Assembly: GCA_944548615.1 (NCBI GenBank)
Contig: OX155967.1
Location: 22,436,752-22,500,751 of the forward strand
DNA: 64,000 nucleotides
DNA from: Micropterix aruncella
Lineage: Eukaryota > Arthropoda > Insecta > Lepidoptera > Micropterigidae
Reading direction: 5' to 3'
The notes beneath the pieces were generated by a model. It did not search any database, had not been told where the DNA came from, and saw only the letters and a list, made by a program, of their open reading frames with translations. Below are positions 10,610-21,774 of this stretch, piece after piece. Every line of letters starts with the position of its first letter. The stretch's first letter is position 1. The position numbers and the translations under genes were made by a program.

Positions 10610-11450
10610 GATCCGTGCGGCATAAGCCAATCGACTGTGCACTCTGACTAACAACTTGGGTTGTCGACTACAACGGGCGAACCCGTCACCCCAGGCTGGT
10701 ATAACGATATGTGATCGTTCTTTCAGCCGCGGGATGAGCGTAGAAGACTCAGCAGTAGAAGACGCACCAGGTAGTTAACTCAGCGGGCAGACCAAGCGCC
10801 CTCGCTACCAGTTACTGCCAGATTTATTCAGTATCCCGACTGGTTACAGGTTCGAAGTTGCTTGAGTTATCCTCTCCCTAGTGTTGCGGTGATCGTTGTG
10901 TACCGAATCTATCACAGACCATGGCATCCTTTGCCCGGCTATCTCCTGGTATCGGGTAGCCGAATGGTCGAATAGAGTTGTCAACTACAACGGGCGAGCC
11001 CATCACCACAGGAAGTTTTAACATATAGTTATTCTCCCGTGAAGTGAGCGCAGAAGACTTGGACAAAACAGTCCACCGTCAAGCTCCGCCACATGCCCGT
11101 AAGAGGCCAACGCCTTAACAGCGAGATAACCAGGTGTGTTACCCAGCGGGCTTACACTCACGCCCTTACTTCCAATTGCGACCAGATTACTCCGGTCTCT
11201 CGATTGGTTACGAGTTCGAGGTCGCTTGCGCTGTCCTCTCCCTTACGTAGCGGTGAAACGCTGTATACCGAATCTATCGCGGACCACGGCATCCTTTACC
11301 CGGCTGTTCACCCAGGATCGGATGGTCGTTTTAAGAGCAGTCGCCGTAAGGTCCGCAACCACCGCCGCTCTATAGGAAACAGTACTGCTTGCAGACTCCC
11401 CCGACTGTTAGTCAGAGTGCACAATCGATTGGCTTATGCCGTACGGTCAG
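10610..11450. mobile_element. Long-TIR non-autonomous element, copy A (internally duplicated)
   Basis: The ends carry inverted repeats containing CATAAGCCAATCGA and TGCACTCTGACTAACA; the reverse complement is at 11408-11445. The interior starts twice: GTCGACTACAACGGGCGA near 10664 and GTCAACTACAACGGGCGA near 10979 each begin a similar 300-500 bp stretch. The element thus has a partial tandem duplication inside one pair of ends. A single-unit copy with the same ends is at about 35711-36320. There is no transposase. Confidence 0.8.
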
Positions 11451-11547
11451 TAAAATGTTAAATAATTAAATTAAAACTACATTATCCATGTTAAACAATT
11501 AGTACATATACAAGACCATATAAAATAATCTGACAATAAGGCTTTAC

Positions 11548-13365
11548 TTATTTAAGTAATTTAAATGGGCACAATGTTTTAAAAATCATGGCCCTAATCA
11601 TATTTGAAAATTCGGCCAGATTATAGAAAGGATGACCTATCAGCATCTCTTTGATGTTTTTTTTTAATTCTATGTCCTCCAGCTGTTTAAATTTTGTATG
11701 GAGTAGATTATAGAATTTAATGCAAGGTGAACAGCCGGGCTAAGGACGATCCTGGGTGAACAGCCTGCATCGGTTGTTGAACGACCCCGTGTGAAACCAA
11801 ATTGTTTCTTGTGCATTAATTTATATGTGTGGAAATGAATGAGTAGCTGGTTTAACATAATTTTTTCAAACAGCTTACTAAGAGTCGGCAGTATCGATAC
11901 AGGTCTGAAGTTAGTAGGGTCGGTTTTACTACCGCTTTTAAATAATGGTACTATTTTACTGTGTTTCATAAGATTAGGAAATACGCCAGTCTCAATACAT
12001 CTGTCAAAAAGAGTTGAGCGTCTTGGTAGTTGAAACTGGAATATCTGCAAAAAACGATTCAAATGCATAAGCCACTTCTCTATGACTGGTAATGAGCTTA
12101 TCTTTAATTAACAATTGAATTTGAAGGTCACGAGATTTGGATTTTCCAGTTTCTTTGTTGATAATTTGCCAAGTCGTTTTTACGACATCTGTACTGTTTA
12201 TAATTTTATTATTAATAAACTTTGATTTTGCAATAGCACAATCTCTTTTAAAACATTTTGAGACGTTTTTGACATATTTGGCAAATTCGTTACTTTTATT
12301 AAACGATTTCTCTGCATATAAATCAAAAAGTTTATTCCTATTTCTATATATTTCAGGCGTCGCCCAATCACTGAATATAAGAGTATTTGCAATTTTTTTG
12401 GTCTTAGTCTTAAATATTCTACTGCATTCTGATTGTATTACATCAAACAAAGAGTTATAATATCGGTTTGGGTCTTCATCATAGTCAACTTCTACTAATC
12501 GCGAACATACATTATCTCTAAACTGTGTAAGCCGAGTATCATTGACGGGAGTACATTTAATTTCTTTTTGTATCATATTTTTGTTCCTAATGTCTTTCAA
12601 TATAACTAATTGGCCTAAGTGGTCAGAATCTATCTTATTCAGTGTCGATTTATGAACTGGTTCAATATTTGTGAAAATGTTGTCAATACAAGTTGAGGAT
12701 TCTGAGGTAATTCTCGTGGGTTCTAAGAAAAGATTCACAAGATTATAGCATAGAAAAAAAGATTTAAGCCTACTACTAGTTGTAGTATTTTCTAATAAAT
12801 TGATATTAAAATCACCACAAACCATAACATCTTTATTTTTATTATTGGTAATTTTATATAGTGCTTCATCCATGACCTGCTCAAAACGGTCAAATGATGA
12901 GTTTGGGGGTCTGTATACGCTTAAAACAATAAGCCGCTCCAGCTCCACACAAGCTATTTCAATGGTCTGCTCTACAGGGAGGCCCACAATATCAGCGCGG
13001 TCCTTGAATTTTAAAGAATTACGAACAATAATTAATGAACCGCCACGTATTGCATGCCCCCTGCAGAACGAACTTGCCACTTTGTGATTTTTGAAACCAA
13101 ACATAAGCTGATGATATTGAAGCCAATGTTCTGTTAAACATATTACATCAATTTTGTCACAGTCTAGGAAAAGCTCCAATTCCAAATCTTTACTACTCAA
13201 TCCTTGAATATTTTGATGTACCAAGCTAATACAATTTTTATAAGATAAATTACTACTGTCGTTTGTTTGGTAACAAGGTTTTATACAATTTTTGATATTA
13301 TCACTTAATTTACTTATTTTCTTTGTATCACTACATAATTTGTTAATATTATTGCCATATGTCAA
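11548..13365 (-). pseudogene. Non-LTR ORF2: AP endonuclease plus deleted reverse transcriptase
   Basis: From 13365 an open frame of 453 codons encodes an endonuclease/exonuclease/phosphatase domain: LVHQNIQGLSSK, LTEHWL, VYRPPNSS, CGDFNINLL and SDHLGQL (active-site Asp/His) are seen. The frame shifts near 12050. The next frame (12068-11670) has the first reverse transcriptase blocks (IVPLFKSG, NFRPVSILPTLSKLFEKIM, KKQFGFTRGRSTTDA). Then the YxDD-bearing core is missing. Sequence resumes with the C-terminal tail (LEDIELKKNIKEM, GHPFYNLAEF) in yet another frame, ending at 11548. Confidence 0.88.
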
Positions 13366-13400
13366 ATGGTGGCCAGAGTATAGCTCTATTGTCTTATAAT

Positions 13401-14905
13401 TTAGTTTAAATTAAATGTCAACGTATTAATGGAATTAATAATAGAATAACATAGCAATTCTGCTAAGTGTCTGGTGTAAAATGATTGTAAATAATACATA
13501 TTATTTTTCGTCAGAATAAAGTTTTTGCTAATGAAAACATTAGTATCAAACATTACTAATTTATGTTCATGACGACATGTTAGTGTGTGCAACGTAGAAT
13601 TTAAATTATATCTAATATTGTTTTCTCCATCACTATGGCTTTGACTGAAAGGAAAAGTAAACAAAATTACTTTTTCAATGTTAGGTAATGTGTTTAAACA
13701 TGAAAAATAATTATTCAGTAACTTTTTGTCTACTTTTCCTCTCCTTCCGACAAATATAATTAAAATAGTTTTGTTCATGAATTTTGTGTTTAGAATTTTA
13801 TTTAAAATGACCGAGAAAGTCGCGCCAGGCATACAATTATTTATGAAGACATGGTTACTAAAGTGACTAACTTGAACACCCATATTTTGGCCAATTTCGT
13901 CACTATACATTATTATATTTAGTTTACAATTACTGATAGTAGTAGTAGTAATAGTAGTAGTAGCAGTAGTAGGGGTACACTGTTGATTCGGTTTCAACGC
14001 AGCCTGCCCTGCCCCCCAAATAGGCGATGATGAATGACTCACTGGAGTATGCTCACAGCCATGCTGTAGCTGGACATTGTTCAGTGATTCATTATTATTT
14101 TTGCAAGGCTCCAATAACTCATCCATGGCTGCCGTCTGGTCATATATATCTTTTTGAGCTAGTGTGTAGCTGTTAGTTATTTCTAATAGGGATTTATGTA
14201 AGTGAGCAATTTGGGACCGGAGCTGCAGTATGTTTTCCTTACGTTCTCTAACTGACTAGTACAATGTAATAAATCGTTTTGTAAGTGAATTCTTTCCTTT
14301 CTTAACACCCTATTTTCTTCATAAATTTTATTTTTCCTAACAATTTTTTCAGTCTTTCTTATAAATCTATTTATTTTACCATATTTTTTAATTTTCTTTT
14401 TGCTACAACTTAAATGAGTCTTTGAGGTACCGGCAATTACACCTGCCGTTCCTACCAATTCGTCAAATAGTGAATGAACCCGTGATGTCTCGGCGTCATT
14501 GTTCATACTTTGAAGCCGTGATATATGTGCGTGTGCGTCCCGTAGCTCTGTCTCCAATATTGTAATACGCCGAAGTGCAGAGTCATACTCGGCGCAGTCG
14601 CGATCGAGGTCCTCCACTACTCGCTGAAGCTGGTCTCTTTGGTCTGTCATGTCTCTGAACTGAAGGTGCATTTCCGCCATCCCCTTTTTAAGATTTTTGT
14701 GTTTATCTAATAACTCCAAAATTTCCTTCTCAGCGCCCTCTCGCTCTTGTATCAGCTCTTCGTTTAAAGTCTTGCTTGACTGTAGTTCTTTTAAAGTCAG
14801 TTGCAGTTTATTCTCTAGCTGGCGAGTAGCACCGGCACGAGTCAAGGCCATTTCAGAGAGCATAAAACACATGATAATAATAATAAAATCAGTTAAAATA
14901 AACAC
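13401..14905 (-). pseudogene. Non-LTR ORF1: coiled coil plus SGNH-like domain, one frameshift
   Basis: The first 240 codons (14905-14183) have a short hydrophobic start and then a long heptad-rich coiled coil (for example LLDKHKNLKKGMAEMHLQF). A basic stretch KKKIKKYGKINRFIRKTEK and more coiled coil follow. At about 14250 a single frameshift moves the coil into a second frame that runs on to 13401. That frame has a Gln/Thr-rich linker and a domain containing NIIMYSDEIGQNMG, PGATFSVIL and a beta/alpha pattern like SGNH esterase domains in CR1-type ORF1 proteins. ORF1 proteins bind RNA and act as chaperones. The SGNH assignment is moderate because the nucleophile Ser-Asp context is altered. Confidence 0.75.
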
Positions 14906-14930
14906 AGTTCAATCACAGATTATTGCGTAA

Positions 14931-15499
14931 TACCACCGTAATACAAAAGCTAAGGCAAATTTACTTGACTTGTGAAAGTATGATTGCATTCGCTACAAAC
15001 ACTTCTCTTCGAATTCCTATGAGCGGCATCTGAATGCTTTATCAGATATTCTTGAATTATTTAACATTTATATTGGTGTTTTTCATCAGTTAAGCTTCAA
15101 TGATTGTTAAAAATTGAGCAGTTACATTGTTAATTTTAGATCTCAAATCTTCGAAGGTTTTGCACCCGTCAGTTTTGCACTGCGATATTATGCATTCATT
15201 GTAGTTCTTTGATGCATTGATTTATTTTATACTGTAGTAACGCCACCAATAATTTTAAACGACTTAGCAACTCAACACCATTTGATTTGACAATCCAAAA
15301 ATTCCTTCAAAATTTAACACAGTTTAGCTGTCAAACTTTGCCGAGTGATTTAGAGTTCAGTTTGATTAGTTAGTCTTTTATTTTACATGTCCAAGGTCTT
15401 TAAGAGGCCGAAAAAAATGTTGTTGCAATATTTTTAAGCTTAACTCACTCGAAATAATTTTAATTTATGAAAAATTCACAGAGTAAATAACAACACACA
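14931..15499. other. No gene recognised
   Basis: This may be the 5' UTR of the CR1-like element on its left side. No motif or reading frame of note is visible. Confidence 0.35.
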
Positions 15500-16215
15500 A
15501 GCACTTTCGAGAACGCGGGTAGACCTCCACTCGGATAGCAAGGCAGCTCTTATGGCACTAGCCTCGAATACCATTAATTCAAAGGTAGTGCAAAACTGCA
15601 TATAACTACTGAATTCCCTAGGCGAAAAGAACAGGGTAATCTAAGATGGGTTCCCGTCCATGCAGGAATCGAGGGAAATGAAAAAGCCGACCAACTTGCT
15701 AAGACGGGAGCAAAGGGAACGTTATACGGCCCTGAACCTTGCTGTGGCGTACCAAAAAGCCTTGCAAACCTAATGCTCAAACAAATATGTTTAGAACAAT
15801 CCGTCAACCACTGGAACAACACGCCAGGGTTGAATCATTCCAAAGCGCTAATTAAGGCATACGACCGTAAGACGGCCCGTGAGGCCTTATCGCTAAATAG
15901 GAACAATCTATGCATACTGATGAGGACAAATACATGTTCAAGCTCAGACACAAAAATCTGCAGGTTCTGCCAAGGGGCGAAACTCCCCTGCACCTCATGT
16001 GCGAGTTTGGCCCGCTGATGCGTAAAAGACACACCCACTTAGGTTGTCATTACCTCCAATCTGAGGTAAAACAATCTGGCGCCAAAACCCTGTTGCGGTT
16101 CTTAAATGACATGAGGCTTAGTGCAGAACTATAGTAGGTGGCGAACACAATAGATCAGCAATGGTTGCAGTGTTACAAGTCTCATAAAGACCTTAGAAAA
16201 GCCCCACTCAACAAA
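15500..16215 (+). mobile_element. Non-LTR retrotransposon 3' end: RNase H and C-terminal zinc finger (copy A)
   Basis: Plus strand. From about 15515 LHSDSKAALMAL begins the RNase H core; RWVPVHAGIEGNEKADQLAK (15640-15700) is the motif IxWxPGHxGIxGNExAD of the retrotransposon RNase H. After a frameshift near 15920 a CCHC-type region (CRFCQGA) precedes the end MRLSAEL at 16130, and the 3' UTR follows to about 16215. The architecture fits the I/LOA/R1-type group. Partial copies with the same end lie at 23462-23805 and 42662-47456. This copy is 5'-truncated and frameshifted. Confidence 0.87.
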
Positions 16216-16239
16216 TAAAAAAGTACAAAACATAACATG

Positions 16240-16690
16240 TCAAAATTGATAAAACTGCTAATAAATTACCTGTAACTGTATCGTTTTATAATAGAACTAA
16301 ATTTGGCGTCGATGTCACTGATCAAATGGCACGAAATCAGGTTCCAGAAGGTGGCCACACAAGTCTTTTTCAATACTTTAAATTTAGCCAGAATAAATTG
16401 CTGGATATTGTACAAAAATACAACAGGAGTAAATATCTCAAGGAAAAACTTTGTTTCGATTAGCACAAGAACTTTCTTCAGACTTCAAGGCAAAAACCAC
16501 ACAAAGCTGATATACGTACCAACTACAAGTTGCACGGTTCCTGTACGTAAATAGTGCCAATTAGGATATTGCAATAACAATAAGACTATAAATATTTGCA
16601 ATACATGCAAAAAAAGTGTATGCCGAAAGTGTACACACAGCAAAATCTATCTATGTAGAAATTGTGATGGTCAAACTGTAAGTAATTAAG
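16240..16690 (+). pseudogene. piggyBac-type transposase, C-terminal fragment
   Basis: The plus strand at 16262-16340 reads a motif GVDVTDQMAR, the third catalytic Asp block of piggyBac transposases. The frame shifts near 16340, and the next frame reads QVFFNTLNLARINCWILYK, the family's helical stretch. Then a cysteine-rich zinc domain (about 16555-16690) with CQLGYC, CNTCKKSVCRKC and CRNC is the piggyBac C-terminal domain. This lineage differs from the one at 7907-8960. Confidence 0.88.
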
Positions 16691-17747
16691 CGTTTTGTTA
16701 TTTGACAATGTTTATCCATCCATTTATCTATTACAATTAATATTGTTCAACATTTGTTGACATTTTTTAAGAGTGAATAAAGACTGGAAACCTCAATAAG
16801 CATTTTTTCTTATACATCAGACATTCTGACTGGTTTTGGTAGAAATAAGTATATTTAAATAGCTGGTAAATCTAGTGATTTAACGGATCCATTTGTCAGA
16901 CGAATAGATGTTGTATCATCTGTTACAAAGATTTTTTAACTATTTCTTATTTGTAACTTTATCTATGAGTTATAATTTTTAAATCTATTTCTCGATATGT
17001 TAGGTTAAGATACTTTCAATGTCTATTGGCCCACCACGTTGGGACGACATTGTAGAGAGTTGATTTTTACTATATCTCTATCTTTAAAATTGTAAGCTAT
17101 ACTTTTGATCCACTTACTTCACTACCATATCAGCGATAGTGATAATATTACTTTCCAGTGGGATAGGCTTCCAATACCTTGCACACCTTGCTGCTCCCGA
17201 ATTCGATTACTTCGAATTCTTTTGGGATTTTATTGAATTACCAAATTTAATCCTTTACCAATAAATGAAACCGAATACCTTTTCAATGGAGTTTTTTTAT
17301 TATATAGAAAATATATTTGACGACAATGAGGGTACATGTTAGTTTCTCATACATAAATTCGCTGGATATTTCTCAATACATTTTATGTATTACGCATTTT
17401 GAGGCCGAATAAAGTTTCAAAAGGTTTCCGAATTTTCTATCGAGCTCCTGTGATCTTCCTAATTAAATTCTAGGGTTTTGGATTTTTGGGAGTCGGGTAG
17501 GCGTTAAAGTCTGGAAATGTGTCGGTATGGAATGCGGGTATCTCATTCGGTTTTACCGTAGATTTTCTAGAGGAACATCGGGTCTATTTAACCGGTACGT
17601 CCTCGTCTGGAAATGATTTGGTATTATGTTTAGGATTTTCGGAGATGGGTATCTTGATTTTTATATTAGATAATGGTGCAACAAATTGATAAAGTTTTTT
17701 GGAGTGCGTATATTTAGATCTTTTTAATTTAGATAGAGATTATAAGT
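16691..17747. other. No gene recognised
   Basis: It starts in the 3' flank of the piggyBac fragment. The rest is AT-rich DNA with no motif I can identify. Confidence 0.35.
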
Positions 17748-18010
17748 AATGATATAATTTTTGGGACCTGATATTTTGGACATTTTTATATTAGTTGAAG
17801 ATTTGAGAAAAGAATATATTTTGAGACCTGATATTTCGTACGTTTTTATATTGGACAAAGATTTGAAAAAGGAATATAGATTTAGAGTCCTGATATTTTG
17901 TACCTTTTATATTAGATAAAGATTCGAAAAGGAAAATAGTTTGGAGACCCGATATTTTGTACCTTTTATATTACATAAAGATTCGAAGAAAGAATAGTTT
18001 TGGAGACCTG
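17748..18010. repeat. Tandem repeat, period about 60 bp, 4-5 copies
   Basis: Units start with GGGACCTGATATTTTGGAC or close variants at 17762, 17822, 17885, 17943 and 18004. Each contains TTTATATTAG(A)-like, AAGATT(T/C)GA(A/G) and GAATA segments. Units are 58-63 bp and 75-90 percent alike by eye. Confidence 0.85.
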
Positions 18011-18013
18011 ATA

Positions 18014-18057
18014 TCGGGAAGATTGCATTCCGTAAATAACGGTATGCAATCTTCCGA
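18014..18057. repeat. Hairpin at the end of the 60-bp repeat
   Basis: GGAAGATTGCATTCC (18017-18031) pairs with GGTATGCAATCTTCC (18041-18055) around a 9-nt loop, with a single mismatch in the stem. It directly follows the tandem repeat, so the two may form the end of one element. Confidence 0.75.
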
Positions 18058-19344
18058 GTTCGGGGCTAACTTTCACCTTTTCCGACCTACACGCGGGTAG
18101 CACATTCTATAATAAAATCTAGGGAAAAAGAGAACTTCGCACGTTTGTTCGGCGGTCACGCCGACTATGCCTCTAAATCTACTACAATGGGTTGTACCTT
18201 ATAATTACTCTAACCTATCCCTGGCCTAACGGCGATATTACAATACCCCGGGGGTGAAGGGCCCGGGTTCTTGCGTCGACTTCGCAATAATTCTTATGAT
18301 AGATTAATTTTAAAAAAGAAAAAAAACTTGTAAAGAAAACGAGAAGTTAGAAAGCAAGAAGAGAGATGTCTAATCGGTACAGTGAATTACTTGCCTGTAG
18401 GGTTGAGGAAATCCTCGATGGCCTGCCCAGGTGTTTGCACTGAATTTATAATAATTCTTAATTGACTCTACGACTTGATCTAAATTTAAAACTGCGCCGG
18501 CTGAATGCAGGGTAAGAAATGGCGTGGGCACGCCACGCCGGATGGCGGGCGTGGCCTCCTCCAGAAATCGACCGCTCTCCTCGGGGTCTGGTCGTCCAAA
18601 AAAAAAATATATTACCCGCAATGGTAATATTAATAAAAATCTCACCGATTGCGGATGAGCTAAATAATGATGTACAAAAGACGAGATGTCGATTGCACGA
18701 CAAAGTTCATAAGATAAATGGATTTGCTTATTTGGATTGAATGTTTTTATAAGTACTAGTTTATAATATTATACTTTCTAAGTATAACGTAATGCAGTAG
18801 CATTACAATGTCATACAGTACTTTTTCTCCGATTCGAAATCCAGATTCTCGATAAGTCCACAATGTTCAGTTATAAAACCCTTTAAACTGGCTCTATCAT
18901 TTTACAGTTCTTTTTCACACAAACTATATATGTAGTAACTTTATAATATACTTCCCACACTATATACTTTATCTCCTGTTTTTTTTCATGAAAAACATTT
19001 GCATTCACAATTTAAACCGTACTGACGCACGAGGTGACACAATGATGCAAAAATGTTGCATCATCCAACGGGGCGAAAAGGAAAGAACGATTAAAATAGT
19101 AAGTGACAAAAAAACAATCGTTGCGGCTCGCCGCGTCGTTGCGATCAGGTCTGTTTTAAAATAGCTGCGTGCGAAATACTAAATCTGAAAGTATACCCGA
19201 TGTCAACTCGGCCAGTGACGTCACAAATGTTAGGTAGAGGTACGCTTTAATGAATTAATTTTCGATTTCTGGATTTGAAAACATACCCAACGGCAACATG
19301 GTCTCTGAGGTCTTGCGCGTTGTGTGAACGTATATATTCCATAT
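18058..19344. other. No gene recognised
   Basis: 18060-18290 is relatively GC-rich with a CCCCGGGGG motif. The open frames at 18370-18740 overlap on both strands and resemble nothing I know. This could be a retrotransposon leader or LTR, but no tRNA-primer site or coding domain supports that. Confidence 0.35.
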
Positions 19345-20045
19345 ACGCCAAGAAACGCATATAAAGAAAAGGTCTTAAATAATTGTTTTCCCTTATTACT
19401 GTTTGTCGAGTTATAAATGCAATTCCATTGTTTTTTCTCTTCTCAAATTGAAAATTAGGTTTATCCTTGCTTTCCACCACGAAAATTATATTATTTGGTT
19501 TTGCAAGAAACACATAAAAGAGGTCATAAATAATTGTTTTTATAAAATACTGTGTCGGGTTGAAAATGCAAAGAAGGTTGGTTTTAAAAGTTGATTTCCC
19601 CTTGTTTGAAGTTAGCAGTCACTTACATTGTCGAAGTGCTGGCTTTTTTTTTAATTCTTTTTCTCTTTTCAAATTGATAATTAGGTTTATCCTTGCTTTC
19701 CACCATGAAAATTATTTGGGTTTGCAAGAAACGCATATAAAAAAAGTCGTAAATAATTGTTTTCCCTAAATACTAATTGTCAAGTTGAAAATGCAAACAA
19801 AAAGAAGGTTGGTTTTAAAAGTTGATTTCCACTTGTTTGGAGTTAGCGGTCACTTACTTTGTCGATGTGCTGGCTCCGTTTTTGAATTCCATTGTTGTTT
19901 CTCTGTTCAAATTGAAAATTAAGTTTATCCTTGCTTTCCACCATGTAAATTATTCGGTTTTGCAAGAAACGCATATAAAAAAAGGTCGTAAATTATTGTT
20001 TTCCCTAATTACTGTTGGTCGAGTTAAAAATGTACCAAAAATACC
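19345..20045. repeat. Tandem repeat array II (same family as 4370-5640)
   Basis: Three units of about 230 bp share AAACGCATATAAA, TAATTGTTTTCCC, CAAATTGAAAATTAGG and CACTTGTTTG with array I. The array ends in the same ATGTACCAAAAATACCAAAA sequence. It is followed at 20092 by AGCTATTAAATTGTTAGGTA, as at 7039. Confidence 0.87.
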
Positions 20046-20204
20046 AAAAGAAAAAAGAATGTAATTTAAAAAAAAATGAGAAAAAATTATAGCTATTAAA
20101 TTGTTAGGTACCTACTTCACATACTTACACATAATATAATACAGATATACTTTTGTGTCAATAAATTAAAATGTTACATATTGATAAGACGTCTACCTAG
20201 GTAT

Positions 20205-20660
20205 CTATCCCCTACAATCTTCTTGCGACATGTTTTGACGTGCATGGACGCGTCCGCCTACAGCAACACTTGTGAACGAACTAAATGACTGGCCCAACTT
20301 CTGTCCACACACCACGATAAAATTGTGCAACCGCGATCGACAACGATTTATCGAATAAATTTTGTTCCTGCCTCCATCGTTTGCACCAACCAAAAAATCT
20401 GCGCCAATTTTCCTACTCACCATTGATAAAACTGCACAAGCAAACACATTGCTACGATAAATCGTTTTCGAGCATACGAAGGCTTCTTTTTCAATTGCAG
20501 ATGAAATATTCCACTTATCGCACAGGTCATATTGATCTTTCTCGTATATAAAAAAAACCAAATTGAATTCCTTGTTAAACACGTCTCGGTATATTGCGTA
20601 AGATGCAATGGTATTGATCTGTTGTTCTATGCAGTAAATTTTGTATAAATCATGCATTTT
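20205..20660 (-). pseudogene. GKSYVS-type TE protein, C-terminal half
   Basis: A 150-codon open frame on the minus strand starts MHDLYKIYC. It carries a spacing typical of the uncharacterised TE protein family seen at 7614-7894: SYAIYRDVFNKEFNLVFF, then KKDQ-like EKDQYDLCDKW, and further down a degraded DNxGGQN-like stretch (ANDGGRNKIYSI). The last 70 bp match 7525-7600. Upstream coding (the GKSYVS part) is absent. Superfamily and chemistry are unknown to me; transposase function is inferred. Confidence 0.55.
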
Positions 20661-20810
20661 TTAATATTTAGATCTGATGGCAAATACTTTTTATTTGTAT
20701 TCTTTCTACAATAATGACTTTCAATAACATCGAATGAATTAATATGCTGCCGTAAATGTAATTAAGGGACGCCCCCCTACTACATAATTCTTCCCGTTTT
20801 CGTGAATTTT
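20661..20810. other. Short unassigned stretch
   Basis: AT-rich, with no motif seen. Confidence 0.3.
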
Positions 20811-21245
20811 GCCTTGAGGCAAAACTTGCAGCTTATGCCTCTGATGTTATCAAATGCCGTTTCAATTTTCTGCCTTAAAATGTCGATATTATGTTATGGA
20901 CCATCGTCGCCTACACTTTCAGTTTGAATCGATCCTTTTCATAGAGACATACATAGCAACCATGGTCGTAGCTGCCGGGGTTCAATTCTTAGGTAAACGA
21001 CTGAAAATTGAATATCCAAAAAAATTAATTACATACTATTGACATTGACTTCAACTCTTCTTGAAACATCTATCCCCATATTATTTACTTATTTTTATTG
21101 ATGCCTTGAGGCAAAACTTATAGCTTCTGTGCTCTGATATTATCAAATGCCGTTTCAATTTTCTGCCTTTAAATCTCGATATTATATTATTGACCATCGA
21201 TATTATATTATTGACACTTTTAGTTTGAATTGATCCTTTTTATTT
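20811..21245. repeat. Partial direct duplication (about 290-bp offset)
   Basis: GCCTTGAGGCAAAACTT, ATTATCAAATGCCG and TTTCAATTTTCTGCCTT occur in order at 20812-20940 and again at 21103-21240, followed by GTTTGAAT(C/T)GATCCTTTT in both. The two copies differ by scattered substitutions and a duplicated ATCGATATTATATTATTGAC. Confidence 0.8.
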
Positions 21246-21357
21246 TTTTTATTAAAAATGATAAAAAGTGTTTTATTGATTATTACAGAAATGTGTTCAT
21301 GTAAATTAATGAAAACAACATCAGAACAACCGCTTTCATCCGATTAAGATCGGAAGA

Positions 21358-21774
21358 TCATTTCTTTAAATGATGTCCTTCTTTGACCAAACATTCTTCC
21401 AGTCTTGCACTGAAGCTGTTGAACACCTTCTTTAACAATGTAGTAGTCAGGTTCGAGATTTCTTGGTTTATGGCATCTTTAAGTTCGCCCAGTGTTCGGG
21501 GTTTGTTTGTGTAGACTCTTGCTTTAAGGTGCCCCCACAAGACAAAATCACAAATGCTAAGGTCTGGAGAGCGAGGTGGCCATGCAATGTCCTCAAAACG
21601 CGAGATGATTCGGCCTCTAAACTTGCTTCTCAAAAAACGCATCACATCATCGGCTGTACGGGCTGACCTTGGACGGCCTATTGACTTCCATTTTAACACT
21701 GAACCGGTAGCTCTGAAGTTAATCACCCATAACATAATTGAGTTAAGAGTTGGGACTCTTCCTCTTAGACCCAC
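21358..21774 (-). CDS. Fused deletion derivative of a Tc1-like transposase (DUF4817 N-terminus joined to DDE C-terminus)
   Basis: A continuous 138-codon frame. Residues about 5-45 (LNSIMLWVINFRATGSVLKW...GRPRSART) match the DUF4817 helix-turn-helix start of an insect Tc1-like transposase family. From about residue 48 it jumps to the far C-terminal catalytic block, RIISRF...WPPRSPDLSICDFVLWGHLK, with the third catalytic Asp, and continues to GHHLKK. The roughly 200 residues between are missing. It is probably a translated but catalytically dead protein that keeps the DNA-binding end. The natural start may lie slightly upstream of 21774. Confidence 0.8.
   Translation of the reverse strand: MGLRGRVPTLNSIMLWVINFRATGSVLKWKSIGRPRSARTADDVMRFLRSKFRGRIISRFEDIAWPPRSPDLSICDFVLWGHLKARVYTNKPRTLGELKDAINQEISNLTTTLLKKVFNSFSARLEECLVKEGHHLKK

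Larger units (their letters stand above)
11465..14930 (-). mobile_element. CR1-like non-LTR retrotransposon, internally deleted
   Basis: About 3.4 kb on the minus strand with ORF1 (14905-13401) and ORF2 (13365-11548). The order coiled coil, SGNH-like domain, AP endonuclease, reverse transcriptase fits CR1-group elements. ORF2 has lost most of the reverse transcriptase but keeps the extreme C-terminus, so the loss is an internal deletion and not 5' truncation. The right border of the element 5' of ORF1 and its target duplication were not resolved. Confidence 0.82.

Noticed and set aside
14183..14905. Coiled-coil frame considered as a host gene
   Set aside because: It continues by a single frameshift into the SGNH-like ORF1 and is followed by a non-LTR ORF2 on the same strand.
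18370..18740. Overlapping frames on both strands near a GC-rich patch
   Set aside because: Opposed frames with no known motif; possibly a retrotransposon leader but unsupported.
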